A stretch of DNA of 64,000 nt from assembly GCA_003255025.1 (NCBI GenBank), contig QANY01013371.1, positions 579,263 through 643,262 on the forward strand, given 5' to 3'. This document shows positions 23,280 through 35,801 of the stretch, one piece after another (positions within the stretch are counted from its first letter, which is position 1; every line of letters begins with the position of its first letter). The translations under genes were made by a program, and so were the position numbers. The notes beneath the pieces are model-generated. The model did not search any database and was not told the origin of the DNA. It worked only from the letters and a program-made list of their open reading frames with translations. The DNA comes from Datisca glomerata (lineage: Eukaryota > Streptophyta > Magnoliopsida > Cucurbitales > Datiscaceae).

Positions 23280-23680
23280 CAAGGAAGTAGGAAACATAAA
23301 CGTACCAAGGACTTCATGCCCTTGTTGCCCTCACTCCTTCCTTTACCGAAAGTGAAAACTCGCTGTGCACGTAAACAAAGGAGAACCGAGTCAGCTCATC
23401 CCTGCATCACAGAGAATAAGATGGACAGAGGTAGACTATGCAAATAAACAAATCGAACCTTTTTGGTAGTAGGCGTAGTGGGAGTAAGGATGGCTTGGAC
23501 TGATGGCAACTCTAGACACCGAGCAACTCCAACACCACCGCTACATCGTTTCACTTTCAGGTACGAAACTTTTTCCCTGAGAATATCATTCTGATCCACA
23601 TATTTCCCCTTCAACAGTCTTTGATTCCAAATTTGGTCTGCTTTAGTCCTAACAAATGTTCCTTGCATTATTGAAGACAT
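17586..23680 (-). CDS. PPDK: Pyruvate,phosphate dikinase, chloroplastic
   Basis: PPDK interconverts pyruvate + ATP + Pi and PEP + AMP + PPi. I resolve 20 exons (minus): 23680-23459, 23362-23306, 22954-22721, 22500-22363, 22203-22041, 21898-21663, 21540-21412, 21300-21121, 20505-20368, 20068-19904, 19718-19557, 19481-19392, 19292-19154, 19033-18856, 18742-18613, 18494-18366, 18243-18106, 18000-17923, 17794-17703, 17628-17586. They join in frame to 946 residues, the usual plant length. Residues 1-74 look like a chloroplast transit peptide. The ATP-grasp domain follows. The phosphohistidine loop [13 protein letters not shown] has His528 and the regulated Thr526, and the PEP/pyruvate barrel ends with catalytic Cys906 in [12 protein letters not shown]. 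One intron (after exon 15) has a GC donor. No residue known to be essential is missing. In many plants a shorter cytosolic form starts after the transit-peptide exon; this sequence does not prove one here. Confidence 0.97.
18495..18612 (-). other. GC-AG intron of PPDK (intron 15)
   Basis: The exon ends ...CCTCAG and the intron starts GCATGAG at 18612; it ends ...GTGGCAG before 18494. Only this GC donor keeps the conserved Gly-Thr-Pro-Gln-Glu-Leu-Gly-His run. Reading on to the next GT would bring in a TGA stop. The other PPDK introns in this model are GT-AG. Confidence 0.85.
20484..20768. repeat. 142-bp tandem duplication spanning the 5' end of PPDK exon 9
   Basis: The unit at 20484-20625 includes the first bases of exon 9 with its splice acceptor. 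A diverged second unit (20626-20768) lies next to it inside intron 8. It holds a mutated copy of the exon start (codons still reading a Glu-Asp-Pro-Pro-Ala-Tyr-like run) and an intact AG acceptor at the same place. The duplicate therefore forms a decoy splice site 142 bp upstream of the real one. Confidence 0.85.
23252..23279. repeat. (AG)14 microsatellite in PPDK intron 2
   Basis: A perfect AG dinucleotide run lies in intron 2, 26 bp from the end of exon 2. On the coding strand it is a (CT)n tract close after the splice donor. Confidence 0.95.
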
Positions 23681-24140
23681 CTTTCCTCTTCAATCTTCCC
23701 TTACCACCAATCCCCACAACAACAAAAAAGGAACTACTCAGCCAGTGCCAATAAAACAACATAAACACATCATTACACTGCGTACAGATAAAGAAAACTA
23801 AGGCTCAAACTCAACGATCATACAGATTACAGAAGCTTGATAGCTTATACTACTTCAGATTTTGCTGGATGTAAAACATATTCAATCTTATTGCTTAAAA
23901 TAAAAGAAAAAATCAAGCGACCAATGAATGTTCTTCAAACCGTGTGATCAAGTTTTGGCTTACTTGAAAGCAGTAGCAGAAGAATTTCCTGAATGGGTCT
24001 GGAATCCTCGATCTTGAGGATCAGAGTTTTGAAAACAAAGAGAAAAAATGGCGGATAGTGATTTTTTTTTAATCGTGGGGAATTTCTGAAATAATTTTGA
24101 GCATAATGGTGGTGATGAGTGACATGAGTGGACGAAATCA
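23681..24140 (-). promoter_or_regulatory. PPDK 5' leader and proximal upstream region
   Basis: This pyrimidine/adenine-rich DNA just upstream of the PPDK start codon should hold the 5' UTR. No unambiguous TATA box or transcription start can be fixed by eye. Confidence 0.4.
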
Positions 24141-24660
24141 CGGTTATGGCGCTAAGTCATTCTCTTAACAAAATTTTGACTTTTGGTTGCCATACAATTT
24201 GACCCTGTGTACTCTCCAAACTACCCTTCTTGGTGCCTGAACTCTCGTCGTTTAGTGGTAGTTATGTAGAAAAGTGGACCAATAAAATGGAAACACGTAT
24301 TACCTCTTCTATGACTCGGATGTGAAGCAGTACGTGTTGACCGCATAAATTTTCTTAGTTTTATTTATTTCTCTTGGCACACATATCAATGGGAAAATTT
24401 TAATTTTGAGTTTTTCTTTTTATAAATCACAGAAATTTAAATTGATGGATATAATTGTATTAGAAGCACAATTTTGCACGTAATTATTGAGAATGTAAAA
24501 TAATAAATTTGGTATGTAAAATATACCCTTAAAATTTATGGTGATTTTTCTAATTCGCCCTTGATTCTAGATAGGGGTATCAATGATTTTTTGTTATTTT
24601 TATATTATCATGCAAATATACATGTAAGAGACATTTAATTTTTTTTCAAAATTTTATAAA
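24141..24660. other. AT-rich intergenic DNA upstream of PPDK
   Basis: No gene is seen. It includes distal upstream sequence of PPDK and the edge of the repeat that follows. Confidence 0.5.
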
Positions 24661-24664
24661 TAAC

Positions 24665-25275
24665 TAATAGAAAAATACATACTTCGCACGTATTAAATTA
24701 ATCTAGAATAAATGTATTATTTGAAATTAATATCAATTATCTTTAAAACTTGTTGTAATCTTTAAATACACTAACTTGTTTATAATTTTTAAATTGCATA
24801 TATAATAGTGTTCTCTGAATAGTATAGAAAATAATTTTATTCTATCAATTTGTCATATTCTTAAAAAATAATTATCATATTGGAAGAGATAGTTAACATA
24901 TAATATATTTTTCTAAATTCATTTATATGAATTTTTCATGTTTCTGATATCATAAAAATTACAACATGTTTAATTTATAATTTTTTACCAAAAAATTTAA
25001 TATTGATTTAAAAAGAAATTTTGTTATACAAAATATCTCGAATTTTATCTTGACGGAGATTCATTTTTAACTTCATAATATTATAAAACTATTTAATTTT
25101 ACTAATAATTTAAAAATAAATTGTCATTAAATAGAAAAATAATTTCATTATATGAATTAAATGAGAAAAAAAGTGAGATACTTAAATTGTTCTATATTTA
25201 GGAGGCTATAAAGGGTAAAATGATAAATCAAAAGTTTTTCCCATTTAAACCTCTTTTAATATAGTAATTATAGAT
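24665..25275 (-). mobile_element. Degenerate Helitron-like repeat, copy A
   Basis: Read on the minus strand, the right edge starts ATCTATAATTACTATATTAA, resembling the TC-TATA-CTATATTAAAA start of plant Helitrons. The left edge ends with a GTGCGAA-containing stem-loop followed by CTATTAG|T. The body is similar to copy B (25303-25812) and to 46380-46840, so this is a repeat family. No Rep/helicase gene is present. Borders are approximate. Confidence 0.4.
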
Positions 25276-25302
25276 TATAGATATATATTAGAAATTTTAG
25301 TG

Positions 25303-25812
25303 CTAGAACACAGTTTACGTAAAATGAGATGTGTTAAATTGAAAATTAGATGCTTGAAATTATACTATGTAGCGTCGTTTTTTAAATGTTATAAAAATGA
25401 CTTTATTTTAACAATTTGTAACATTTTCCAAGAAATGATTATATCGTTAATAAATTGTTACAAAATATGTCAATGTATTCTTTAAATTCATTTATATAGA
25501 TTTTTATATTGCTAATAACATAAATATTGCATAATATAAATTTTACAAAATCAATAACAAATTAATATGAGCATTAAAAAATAACTACTCCGTGTATATA
25601 GAAAGATCTTAAATTTAATCTTTATGGGCATTATTCGCGTTCGTATTTAATTTCTTATCTATTTATAAATTTTGTTATATAAATAAACCAAACGAAATAT
25701 AGATGAATTTTCTAATTTATTCGATAATTTCATAATTTAAAAAAGACTTAAAAAGATAAAAATAAAAATTAAAAGTTTCTTCTCTGTAAACCCCTCTTCT
25801 CTTAATATAGAG
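25303..25812 (-). mobile_element. Degenerate Helitron-like repeat, copy B
   Basis: The body aligns by eye to copy A. Both contain, in order, a TTTAAATTCATTTATAT-type word, a run of short A/T words and a terminal CTATATTAA(A/G)AG motif on the minus strand. The opposite edge has TTTACGTAAA followed closely by CTAG. No coding capacity is seen. This is less certain than copy A. Confidence 0.35.
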
Positions 25813-26160
25813 GCTTATATTACCAGTCTCAGTTAAAATATTGTCTATAGATTCTTTTAGAGGAGAATACGGAAGAAGAGAAAAAAAATAGGTAGAAAGA
25901 AACAAATGACACTTGTTGAAAAAAATAAATCTCTTTGTTTGAATATCCTCCAACCAAACGAGACCTGAGAAATTTTAGTTGGAATTTCTTTATTTTTGGC
26001 TGATATAGCATTATCAAAAGTTATATAATTGGAGGGTATTCGAAAATAAGAACGATCGTTTAATGATACTTCTATGTTTGTTATAATGAATTTTATTTTA
26101 CTTGACAAATCACCTAATTCCCAAGTAAATAACATGTCTTCAAGTTAATAAAGATCCAAT
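25813..26160. other. AT-rich spacer
   Basis: A 92-codon frame exists on the minus strand (25857-26135), but it has no recognisable motif and I do not call it a gene. Confidence 0.4.
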
Positions 26161-26161
26161 C

Positions 26162-26359
26162 TCTCACTCAGAGGATCGTTCTAAATTTGGGGGAATCGTT
26201 GAAGATTGCAGGAGTCTACATGTGGATTCGTTCTTGTCGTCTTTCATGCATTGCTCTCGTTCAACAAATGAAGCTGATCATCGTCTGACTCGTTGGAGTC
26301 TTTCTATCGAAGACAACCAAACTTGGTTGGCCGTTTGTCCACCTTGCAGTTTAGATTAA
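26162..26359 (+). pseudogene. RNase H-like (RVT_3 type) C-terminal fragment
   Basis: An open stretch of about 65 codons ending in TAA (26357-26359) encodes a pattern typical of the C-terminal half of plant retroelement-derived RNase H-like proteins. It reads Ile-Val-Glu-Asp-Cys near its start, then a Ser-Thr-Asn-Glu-Ala-Asp-His segment matching the usual R-x-x-N-x-x-A-D/H block, and then Trp-Ser-Leu followed by Trp-Leu and Cys-Pro-Pro. The N-terminal catalytic part is absent upstream, so it is a fragment, probably of a LINE or a domesticated relative. Confidence 0.45.
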
Positions 26360-28330
26360 ACTTAGTCTGAAGCTCTATAGTTTCATTTTTAGCTTTATGC
26401 TAGTTGCAAAAAAAAAAAGAGATCCAAACCCCTTAACGTATGAAAAATATCTTCACTTCCTACTAAGAAATCAGGTACTTACAAATATTTATTTTTCACC
26501 TCACATTGTCATAATTATTCCAAAGTTCCAATAATAATTTTTCAATTCATATTTTACATTCTTAGTAATCATTCTGACGATTCTCATGCATTATCAAATA
26601 TTATAATTCAACATTATTATACATCTCATTTTACTCATCATATTCCCTTCAATTTAATTCATATAAGACGTCAATAATCTCTCGTACCAATTGACACGAC
26701 AGTGAATTAGCTAAATTAGAGAAGGGGGCTCAAGAACTTTGGAGTATAGACTGGAGCTTGTAATTTGTAAAATGAGCATTGTGAATTTAATCTTGTAAAG
26801 TTAGATTAACGAGAAAAAAAACAAGAATTCAATAAAGTTGTCATTCAATTACCCTAATGCTATAAAAGAAAAGAAAGGAAGACATTGTTTATGAATATTA
26901 ACTAAAACTAGTTAAATTATATGTGCGGTGTACGTGATATACACGTTTTTATTATCTTAATTATTTTTATATATTACTCGTTCATAGAAATAATTTTTTT
27001 TGAATAAGATATATTTATTAGTAAATAAAATTAGAAAACTTCAATAATAACTTTTATGTTTTTTATAAGTTTTACTCACTAAAATGCTTTCAATTAAGTT
27101 AGTTATGTTAGAAAACATTCTCTATGCATTTTTTAGTTAGATTCTTTTAATGCATTATTTCTTTGATCTCTACTAATAAATGAACTAAAAACATATTTTA
27201 TTCTTTAATTGAATATGGATTGAATTTTTCTAATGTATATCTTAATATACTTAATAAATTTAATATATTAACTTAATATATTAAATATATTAACGATGAA
27301 ATAACTTAATATATTTTCATATCTAAAAATAAAATAAAAAGTTTGCTCAATAAATACATCATTTTGAGAAATAATAAAATAAGAAAATTACAATTAATGG
27401 TGCAACATCAATAGATTCAGGGATAATTTTAAAACTGTAAGATAAATAGTAGATAAAATGGTACAAAAATATTCTTATTCTCATATCACTTTTAATATAT
27501 TAAAGATGATTTGATGTAAATGATCGAACTTAAAAATTCATAAATATAAGTCGCATTATCATCAAAATCTTATATATATATATATATATATATAGTGTAA
27601 GGTAATCAGGGACCTTACACCTATACTTCAAATAAAATCACAATATCTACTTCCTTCATTCGTTTGTAATGCACATACGCATGGATATAAAGATATTTGA
27701 ACTTCTCTTTTATACCTTTTAATTTGTTAAGCTAAAGTTAAGGAGGAAAATTCTATGTTAACAGTGACGTACTGAAAAGAGATGTTAGAATTAGTAAAAG
27801 TCTTTTGATAAAAAGTGTATCACGCGAGAATCAATCATTCATAAGATTCTTTGATAAAAAGAAATAAAAAAATGGTATGTTGCTGCCATTTTGAAACAAT
27901 TAAAGATCATCGAAGTAATGTCTGAACCCAATGATTCAAGGCAAAAATAAAAGATCCCGGAACAAGGAAATACCCTTTTCAATTGTCTCAATAACTAAAC
28001 TAGATCAGAATGAAGAATACAAATATATTCTGAAGATTTTTTGTATTCTGTCATATTATTTTCTGAATTAAGATCCCTCTTGTTAGAGAGAACATGAGGG
28101 GTTATGTCTCATCTATGATGTCTTTTTCTAAATTAGACGATCTAGATCAGTTTAGAAAAAGACAAAAAAGAAAAAATAATTAAAGAAAAATATAGGTGTA
28201 GAGATTTAACCAACTATATCAATCAAACTTATATTCATAACTGTCTCGTTAGATCCTACTGGGAATTTATATTTCCTCGTATATGGTAATCACACAGTAG
28301 AAAAGTAGTGTGGGATCGAGGGATATACTT
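26360..28330. other. AT-rich intergenic DNA
   Basis: No gene is supported. A possible Helitron-like 3' end in reverse orientation lies near 26905-26945 (AACTAGTT followed by a GTGTA/TACAC stem), and ATATATTAA-rich repeats occur at 27235-27310. Confidence 0.4.
27570..27593. repeat. (TA)12 microsatellite
   Basis: A perfect TA dinucleotide run of about 24 bp. Confidence 0.95.
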
Positions 28331-28341
28331 CTAGATTCATT

Positions 28342-28599
28342 TTGCTAAGACACGTGGCAGAGTACTGGACACAAAGGAAATGTGAAATCCTCCTCACCTC
28401 TCTATCTTATCCCCTAATCCAATTCTACAAAAACATATCAGCTTCATTTTTTTGTATGGCCCAAATCTTGATGTTTACTAGTATCAATTTCAAAGCAAAT
28501 GTCACTACAAACTTCTTCTCCTCCAAAAGTGTTCCCAAAATTATGGTGCACATGAAAGTCAATAAAACTATGATAACAACAGTTTTTATATTATGTTAG
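28342..28599 (+). pseudogene. Possible remnant of a light-regulated gene (promoter and start)
   Basis: A G-box (CACGTGGC, about 28352) is followed by TCTTATCC, the reverse complement of an I-box GATAAG. Further on comes a frame whose later part, rich in Ser, Lys, Asn and Val with few acidic residues, looks like a chloroplast transit peptide. The frame stops at 28599 and no mature-protein domain follows. This may be chance; I do not recognise a family. Confidence 0.2.
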
Positions 28600-29493
28600 C
28601 TTACGAATAATGAATTTATGTTTGCTTTCATTTTCCTTAACAAGATAGAGGTCAAATACATTGGATCGAGAATAACCTGTAGTCAACGACTTCGAGAGTA
28701 TTCACATGATGGTTAAATTATTCATGTCAATCCAACTTTTCTCGGAAGTAGCACAACTTCAATGAGAAAGACAGATATGAAAGATTAAAAACAACCTTCT
28801 GCCAGTCTATTGATTCACGCATGAATACTAGAATGACGTAATTTTGTTAACGCGCACGCATACGAAGACCAAAATTTTGAAAAAACAAAGATTAGAGAAA
28901 AAATCTAAAATATTTATTCAGCAAGTCTTATTTTCAGATGACACTAACAGAGCCTGTTTAAAGGCTTCACAAAACCTTAAAATACTAATTAAAACATTCT
29001 AAATTTAACCAAATCCACATACTACCATATATGAATTTTGTTTTCGTATTTTAAACCCTAAAGTATCAACTAATAACTACAACTAAAATTCTGAAAATTA
29101 TAAAAATATATTTAAAAGTACAATTAATCTTCAAAATCTTTCCTAAATTGTTACCTACATCAACGGATATGCACATGCTAGAACAGACACTTGGACAAAA
29201 GTATAGCAGCAACCAACAGTAGAATGTTGGGCTCAGTTATTATTTTCAGTAAAACTATGGCAGGAGCACAAGAGAGCATTGTTAGGCAATGGCTGTCAAA
29301 GAGAAAGTGACTCTCAAACCAGTGAACACTAAAAGGATATATGTAAACATGAAGCATATACTGACAACATTGAAGTAACTTAATTTTTTCATAACTCTCT
29401 TTTGAAAATGAGCAATTCAAACGCATTATATGTAGGAGTCCAACAAACATTATTCAGAACACTTATCTCGATGGATCAGAAAATATATAAACC
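28600..29493 (-). other. Downstream region of the RING gene
   Basis: AT-rich DNA that should contain the RING gene 3' UTR near 29200-29493. No separate gene is supported. Confidence 0.4.
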
Positions 29494-32400
29494 TTAAGAA
29501 CGAGTATAACGCACAGAAATACGGTGCTGTATTGGACTCCTACAAGAAGGGCAATCCTTCATTCCCTGCTTCTCATGTAATGCATTACAGGTTGTGCAAA
29601 CTACCTGATGGGCACACGGTAGGAAAACTACAGACATCTCCTCTGAAAGACACATTACGCATTCGCGTTCCCTCTTAACACCTCCGATTCCAGAATGGGC
29701 TTGAAGCTCTTTCACTGATGCAAGGATATTAGGGGTCCAAGATTCCTGGTGATCAGAGCTATTTCTGGTATCCGTAACTATGCGGGCATAGCTTTCGTCT
29801 ATACCTCGCTTAAGTGCAGCTATTCTAGAAGAATCATTCTTTAATCTTAACTGGGAGATTTCTTTTTCGAGTTTCTGGATATCGTCTTTATACTTCTGCA
29901 TATTGTTTTCGGCTTTCAGCCTAATCACTTCCTGCTTTGCTTTAACTGAATCCTCTATCTGTTCTCTCTCCTTTCTTATTGAAGTTGCCTGCATAAATAG
30001 TTCATGTCTTGCTTTCTCCTCCTGCTTCCACCTAGCCTGTTATGTATTCCTTCCCAGTGAGAAAGGATTCACTAGTAGAACACAAAATATACTAGAGCCA
30101 AGAACTAGGAAAATTTTCTTACGGAATGTTCAGAATTTTCTCTTCAAATGCAACTTCTAGCAGGAAAAAGGAAATATATGGTTGAAAATAGTTCAACAAA
30201 ATCAATTAACTGAAAGCCATTAAAAATATAGAACAAATGAGCTCCTGTATAGAAATGGCGGAAGCCATTGCTCCCAAACTCACCCTAAATTTAATCAACT
30301 TTATAAATATAAATCAAAGGATGCAATCATATAACTTGCAGAGAAAGGATATGAAAAATTTGACTAAAAAGGAGGAACTATAACTCCACACCAAAACTGA
30401 GAAATAATGAATGCCTTGAGAAGGATATCCTAAAAACATCTCTGCCACTTGTTAACCAGCAAATTCATGAACATTTGCACCACCTTCAAGCATTTACCTG
30501 AAAATTTTCTTTAATACAGCAGAGGGGCAACTCGTAGTCATATGATGCACAGATGGGACTCGAAACTCCTTGTATGTTTTTCAGACCAGAAACTCCTCAC
30601 ATTTTATAGGCTGAGCCATTAAGTGTACATAGCACGAGGCTAACACATATCTGATGCCAACGGATTTAAACCTCAATTGGATCATAATAAGGCTTTATAC
30701 CTAAATGGGCATTATTAACACGCCATTCCACGATCATGAACTTTGATAAGATCTTAAACATATGATTGACCACTCTCGGCTTGTCCCAGATGCATATATT
30801 CTATTCTACAGTAAATAAGCTTACAATCAAGTCAATGTAAGATAAACTTGCAATATGTGGATTATGGAGGCGAGCAGGTAGTCTTAAGGAATTGAAGATA
30901 AAGTTTCAAAACACATACCTCACATTGCTCCAAGAGATTCTTAGCTTGCTCTATTTCCTGTAACAGATGTGCTAATTTACGCTTTTCAGCCACAAGTTCA
31001 TCCTGGAACACAGTTTTCTGCCTCTCCCACGATTGAAATTTCACGATAGTCTTTTTCTCCCTCTTTGAACCCTCCTGACAACTAGCAGCCGATTCGACAG
31101 CACGTAATTTTGCATTCTCCGACTCATACCTCAGAGCAGTATTTTCCACCTCAAGCCTCCGGACGGTGGTGTTAGCTAATTCGACCTGCCCACTGGCCTT
31201 GAACAATGCGTTTTCCATCTCAGTAAGCTTCTTCATTGTATTTTCCTCTAAAGTCTGCTTCTCTTTTTTCAGCCGTTCAACTTCTTCTTTCTCTTGCCTC
31301 AGCGTCTTAAGTTCAGCCTTATCCTTACTCAGCCTACGAGCAGCCTGCATAACCTTTTGATTGGCCCACTCAGTCCACTCTTGTAGCTGATTTTGTAGCT
31401 CCCGAACTTTAGGAACCAGCTTCAGAATCATCTCATCCTTCTTGTCCTGTGGGACCCACATCGCAAGGGACTTGTCATATGGCTTCCCACCATAACTATT
31501 ATTAGAAGACTCAGCATTATGGCTGATGGGTAATGAATGAGTACTGCTTTTTGAGGACAGCGAAAGAGAGAGCTCGGTGTCACTAGGTGATATTGCTGGT
31601 GAAGTACTGGCTGCAGGTAATACAAGTTCGGTAGTTGTTGCAGGTAATGCAGGTTGTGTATCGGTTTTAGGAAGAGCAGAATTGCTATTCACTGTTTCCA
31701 AGTTAAATGCTAGCTGGGAAGAGGATCCAACAATTGGGGAAGGATTTTGGTTCCCATTGTCTTGAGTCACATCGATTCCCATGGCTTTGCTTATTTTTAA
31801 CGAGGCGTTTTTTAAATTTATTGAAGTAGAGCCTGAAACGGATTTGAGTTTCTTATCCAATAATAAACCACCCATACCACTCAGCTTCCCAGCCCTTGAA
31901 GACCCCTTTGATCCATAAGTTCGAAAGTTTTTCTCCAGTGACTTCTGTCGAAGTACATAGTCTCTCTTCATAATGCTAGAATGCTGCTTTTTACTGCCCC
32001 CAGTCTTTCCTTCTGATGCAGAATGAGATGTCCCTGCCATACCAAAAATTTTATCCGGACCATCAGATGTAGAGTTTGTGCCTTCTTCATCAAATGTTTG
32101 TCCATTCAGAACCGAAGAATTCTTTGATTTCATAACGTTTGGAAACCCTGTCAAGGCTGGAGCCTCGGATAGAGAAGCATGAGAACAAGTGATTGAAGGA
32201 ACTGTCTTACTAGAATTTGGAAGATTCATATCAGAGCTCTTTGTTACTGCTTTTAAATGAGGTGGGGAAATTGATGAACTGCTATTTGAAGTTCCATCAT
32301 TGATTATATTACTAAATGGGTCAGCATCCATTGCACATGCATGAGACACATTCATATCACAAATCAACAAGCACCACATTGCATCGCCAGTGCTAAAGAA

Positions 32401-33078
32401 AGGCCTAACTTCCCGAAGAACACAAACAAGTTCTGCCAATATATACTTCTCCAGCTGCTGTAAGTCTTCAAAACAGTGCTCCTTTAAATGATCAATCTCT
32501 TGGCCACGTTTAAGAAATTCTAAAGCGTTATCCACTATATTTGACACAGTGTCTTTAGACCCATAGCAAATGCCGGACCTCGAGACTGATTTAGTGGCAG
32601 CTTCTTCAGTGTACCCACAACTAACAAGTTTTTTTATTGCACTCTTGAAAATTGTGTCCAGATTGCTTAAAACAAGTTCTTCAAGCTGGGATTCCGTAAA
32701 GTCACTCCAATCAGCATCTTGAAACTCATCTGCCTCTAATTCCTCTCTAGGCCAACTCGGACCAACTTCAATTGAACCTTCGACATTAGGCAATCCAAGA
32801 TCAAGTTTCAATCCATCAAAATGGATTTGGTTAACATTACAAAGGTCACATGCACTGGGTTGTCCATGATTTGGGATTATTTCAAATTTCTCAGCTGAAA
32901 ACTCATAACTCGAGCATTCAGTTTGAGAGGAAGGGATAATTTTGTTTGAGTCGCCTAAAGGTGGATCAGCCCGGAATTTCCTCTTGTTCCTACTTCCTTT
33001 TTCTTGAATGGCTAATTCAGAAGAAACAAGAGTGCTATTGCTGCTACTACAGCTGGCCTTAGCAACCATTGACGCCAT
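29494..33078 (-). CDS. RF298: RING-type E3 ubiquitin ligase, RF298/RF4-like
   Basis: Two coding exons (minus, 33078-30919 and 30036-29494) are joined by an 882-bp GT-AG intron and give 900 residues. The start MASMVAKASCSS followed by a KGSRNKRKFRADPPLG motif is typical of the plant RF298/RF4 family. Residues about 110-190 form a UBA-like helical domain (QLEELVLSNLDTIFKSAIKK). The middle is Ser/Thr/Pro-rich and disordered. Residues about 555-830 are a long coiled coil. A C-terminal C3HC4 RING spans 846-885 (CVMC, CAHQVVC, CPSC). Family members are predicted cytosolic or nuclear E3 ligases; the substrate is unknown. The first coding exon alone holds 80 percent of the protein. The intron falls inside the coiled coil. 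The start is the first Met and matches the family N-terminus. Confidence 0.93.
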
Positions 33079-33745
33079 TTTTCAGCTGCACACAACAACT
33101 TATCTTTCAGTACCTTCTTTCCTGTACATCCATCCATAAAACCTCAATGCAGTAGCAGTACAATAATTATGATTACCCATTTCACGAAAACCCAGGAAAA
33201 ATAGCATAATATTTTACTATCATCGAAATGAAAGAATCGTAATCCAGCTTATTAATCTGGCGACTGCAAATGAACACAAAACAAATAACTGCAACAAAAA
33301 ATCATGTCGCTTTACAGAGACTAGGAGACATACCTTAAATCTCAGTAATATGATTATAAATAAATAATCAACGATCTGCGACCACCAAAAAAGGGAAAAG
33401 CAAGGAAAAAAATTAATCGTAGACTACCCAGAAGCAAAATTAATTAAGCTAGGCGTCTGAAAAGTACCCATTAGACAAAAGGGGAAATTTCTAAGCATCT
33501 ACGTGAATAAGATACCAATTAGAAATCGATAACAGCCCAACAAATCAATGAACAATCTAGCAATTTTCAAGAATTTATACTGGCCACTGTTATAAATTGA
33601 AAGATTCCCCATAGATATACAATAATCTGAGGTTGGAACAGAATATCAACGATCGCAGACGCACCAGATTGAGCTATTTTCCGAGCAATCAAAGGTGCGG
33701 CCAATCTCAGAGCATCGGAGAATCAGAAGGAAAATCTATATATTT
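33079..33745 (-). promoter_or_regulatory. 5' UTR and leader intron of the RING gene
   Basis: Just before the start codon a CAG acceptor (about 33088, minus) precedes CTGAAAAATGG. A donor of the AAG|GTATGT type lies near 33340 (minus), which suggests a 5'-UTR intron of roughly 250 bp. The pyrimidine tract at 33740-33790 may mark the upstream edge. Confidence 0.45.
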
Positions 33746-35800
33746 TTCTTTTTTTCTTTTTAATTTAATTCTTTTTTTCCTTTTTGTCCCCTTTGCTAAT
33801 TGATATATGACCCTCCCTATATCACTCTAACATGTTAGAAGGAGTTGTGCAGTGTTTTCCCTTTTACATGTTAACCAGGGTTAGCTGTATGCCTTTGTAG
33901 GCTAACCATGGTTAGAAGATTTAAGGCAGCTACTCATCTAAATTCAGTAGTTTTTATTATTTTTCCTTTTTCACACATAATATAATATAATTTCCTTCCA
34001 AATTAATTGGAGATGATATTCATGAGAAAATAATATAATAAATTGAAGAAATTAATATTTTCAAAGCAAACATGATTTGGTGATGTATTAGATTTTCTTC
34101 TAATATTGATGAATTATTAGCATATTGTATGTGTAAATCCAAGATTGAATCCTCTCATATGTAACAATAGTCACAAGATTATGTCCAATCCTATTATGTA
34201 CTATAATATATTTCTGAAATTGACTCACTCTTATTATTTATTTTCAGTCGAACATGACCTAATGAACAATATAAAAATACAATTGAGTTTTTGTTTAGTA
34301 GTTTAACTCTCACGTACCTTTCTGTAACTTGAATTCGAATTCATCTAACTTTCTCCCTCATTTTACGCTGATTTATAACGTAATTCCAACTAACAAAAGA
34401 AAACAATATAAAATATAAAAAGACTAATAAATGTGGAGTAAATTTTGATTTTTTTTAAAATCTGTATAAGTACATTTTGTCATCAAAATAATGAGTACAT
34501 TAATACAATATTTTTTTTTGTCAATGTTACATTTGTAAGGGGATTAAAGTAGGAAAATTTATTCTAACACCATTTGTAATTTGTCTAAATGGCAGAGACA
34601 CTACATCTAGTTTGAAAAAATTACAAATAAATTAATTACCTTACAAATCTACTAGTTTAGGTGCCAAATGACAAAATTATTCTTATAACAAATATGATCA
34701 ACAATTTTTCTAACCCAAAATATAAACCGACCTAAAGTTATTTTAGTTCAGGTGAATTCTAATTTCAATATTAAAATTAATTGATTTGAACATTTTCAGA
34801 ATTAAGAATAAAACGATGAGTAATTTTGATATTTTATATTATTTAAGCGGTGTTAGTTTAGAATTTAATGGTTTTTAGATTTTTTTATTATTGAAATATA
34901 ATATGAAAGGTTTTTAAGCGGTGTTAGTTTAAAACTACAGAGGAATGTTCTCTTCAAAGTAATATTCAACCCTATATAACTTCATGATGAGTCTTAACTA
35001 ATGTGTCTAACTTACATTAATACTGTTGTAGTATGGTTAAACATAAATTGATGTAGGTGCTGAAGAATAAATAAATAAATAATAAAGATGCTTTTGTCTT
35101 CTATGTATTTTTGTCCTTGTGCAGAGGACAACAAAAGAGTCAATACAGTATTAAATATAATCACACCCCAACATGATAGTCAGTCTTCTTCTGCGTTCAT
35201 TTCTCTATCCTATTTACAAAGAATCGAGTGACTCAGTATTCCCAACATATCAACTCAAACCCTACAATGCTACATTTCAACCATGCTAAGGAAAGGAGAA
35301 AAAGAAAAGTGATGTATTTTTCTTTAGAAGAAGGAATGAATGGTGATGAAGATAGGCGGTAGTGTCGGTAAGTAAAGGAGTATTGGTTGTGCAGGCAGTG
35401 AGATTGGGCAGTTTGCCGGGTCTCTGCTAGGTAATATCATAGCAGTGATGGCCATTCAGATGGCTCTTCTCGTCTCTAAAGGACAAACACTATGCTTTTT
35501 TTCACCCTTCTCTGTTTTTCAACAAAGGATGGGTAAGATTTTCCTGAACTTTTTAATCTATATCAAAGCATCGACAAGTGATTATTTTTTGTAGTTTGAT
35601 AGATATCTTAATGTAATATTTACGGAAAAGGCCAAGAAATCGTCCGCGAAAGTACACGTTGAAAAACACCAATCAAGCCAGAAAGAAAGTTTTATTATAG
35701 AAGCTACCATAAGGGGTTTTAACGAAAGCAGGACAGGACAATAAGCATTCCTTGAATATTAGGCTGATTTTGAGGCGCTGACAATCTCAAAACACTTGAG
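33746..35800. other. AT-rich intergenic DNA
   Basis: No gene is seen. Near 33870-33915 a GGTTAGC...GGCTAACC stem-loop occurs. The DNA between 35160 and 35640 is less AT-rich but shows only short frames and nothing recognisable. Confidence 0.45.
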
Positions 35801-35801
35801 T

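Noticed and set aside
19524..23297. Several longer plus- and minus-strand frames in the PPDK region
   Set aside because: They are exons read into introns or antisense shadows of PPDK exons; the spliced model explains them.
25857..26135. A 92-codon minus-strand frame as a possible gene
   Set aside because: AT-rich sequence and low-complexity Phe/Ile/Ser protein, with overlapping frames on the same strand and no motif.
33870..33915. GGTTAGC/GGCTAACC stem-loop as a transcription terminator or small RNA
   Set aside because: The stem is only about eight pairs, lies upstream of the RING gene, and has no miRNA-like length.
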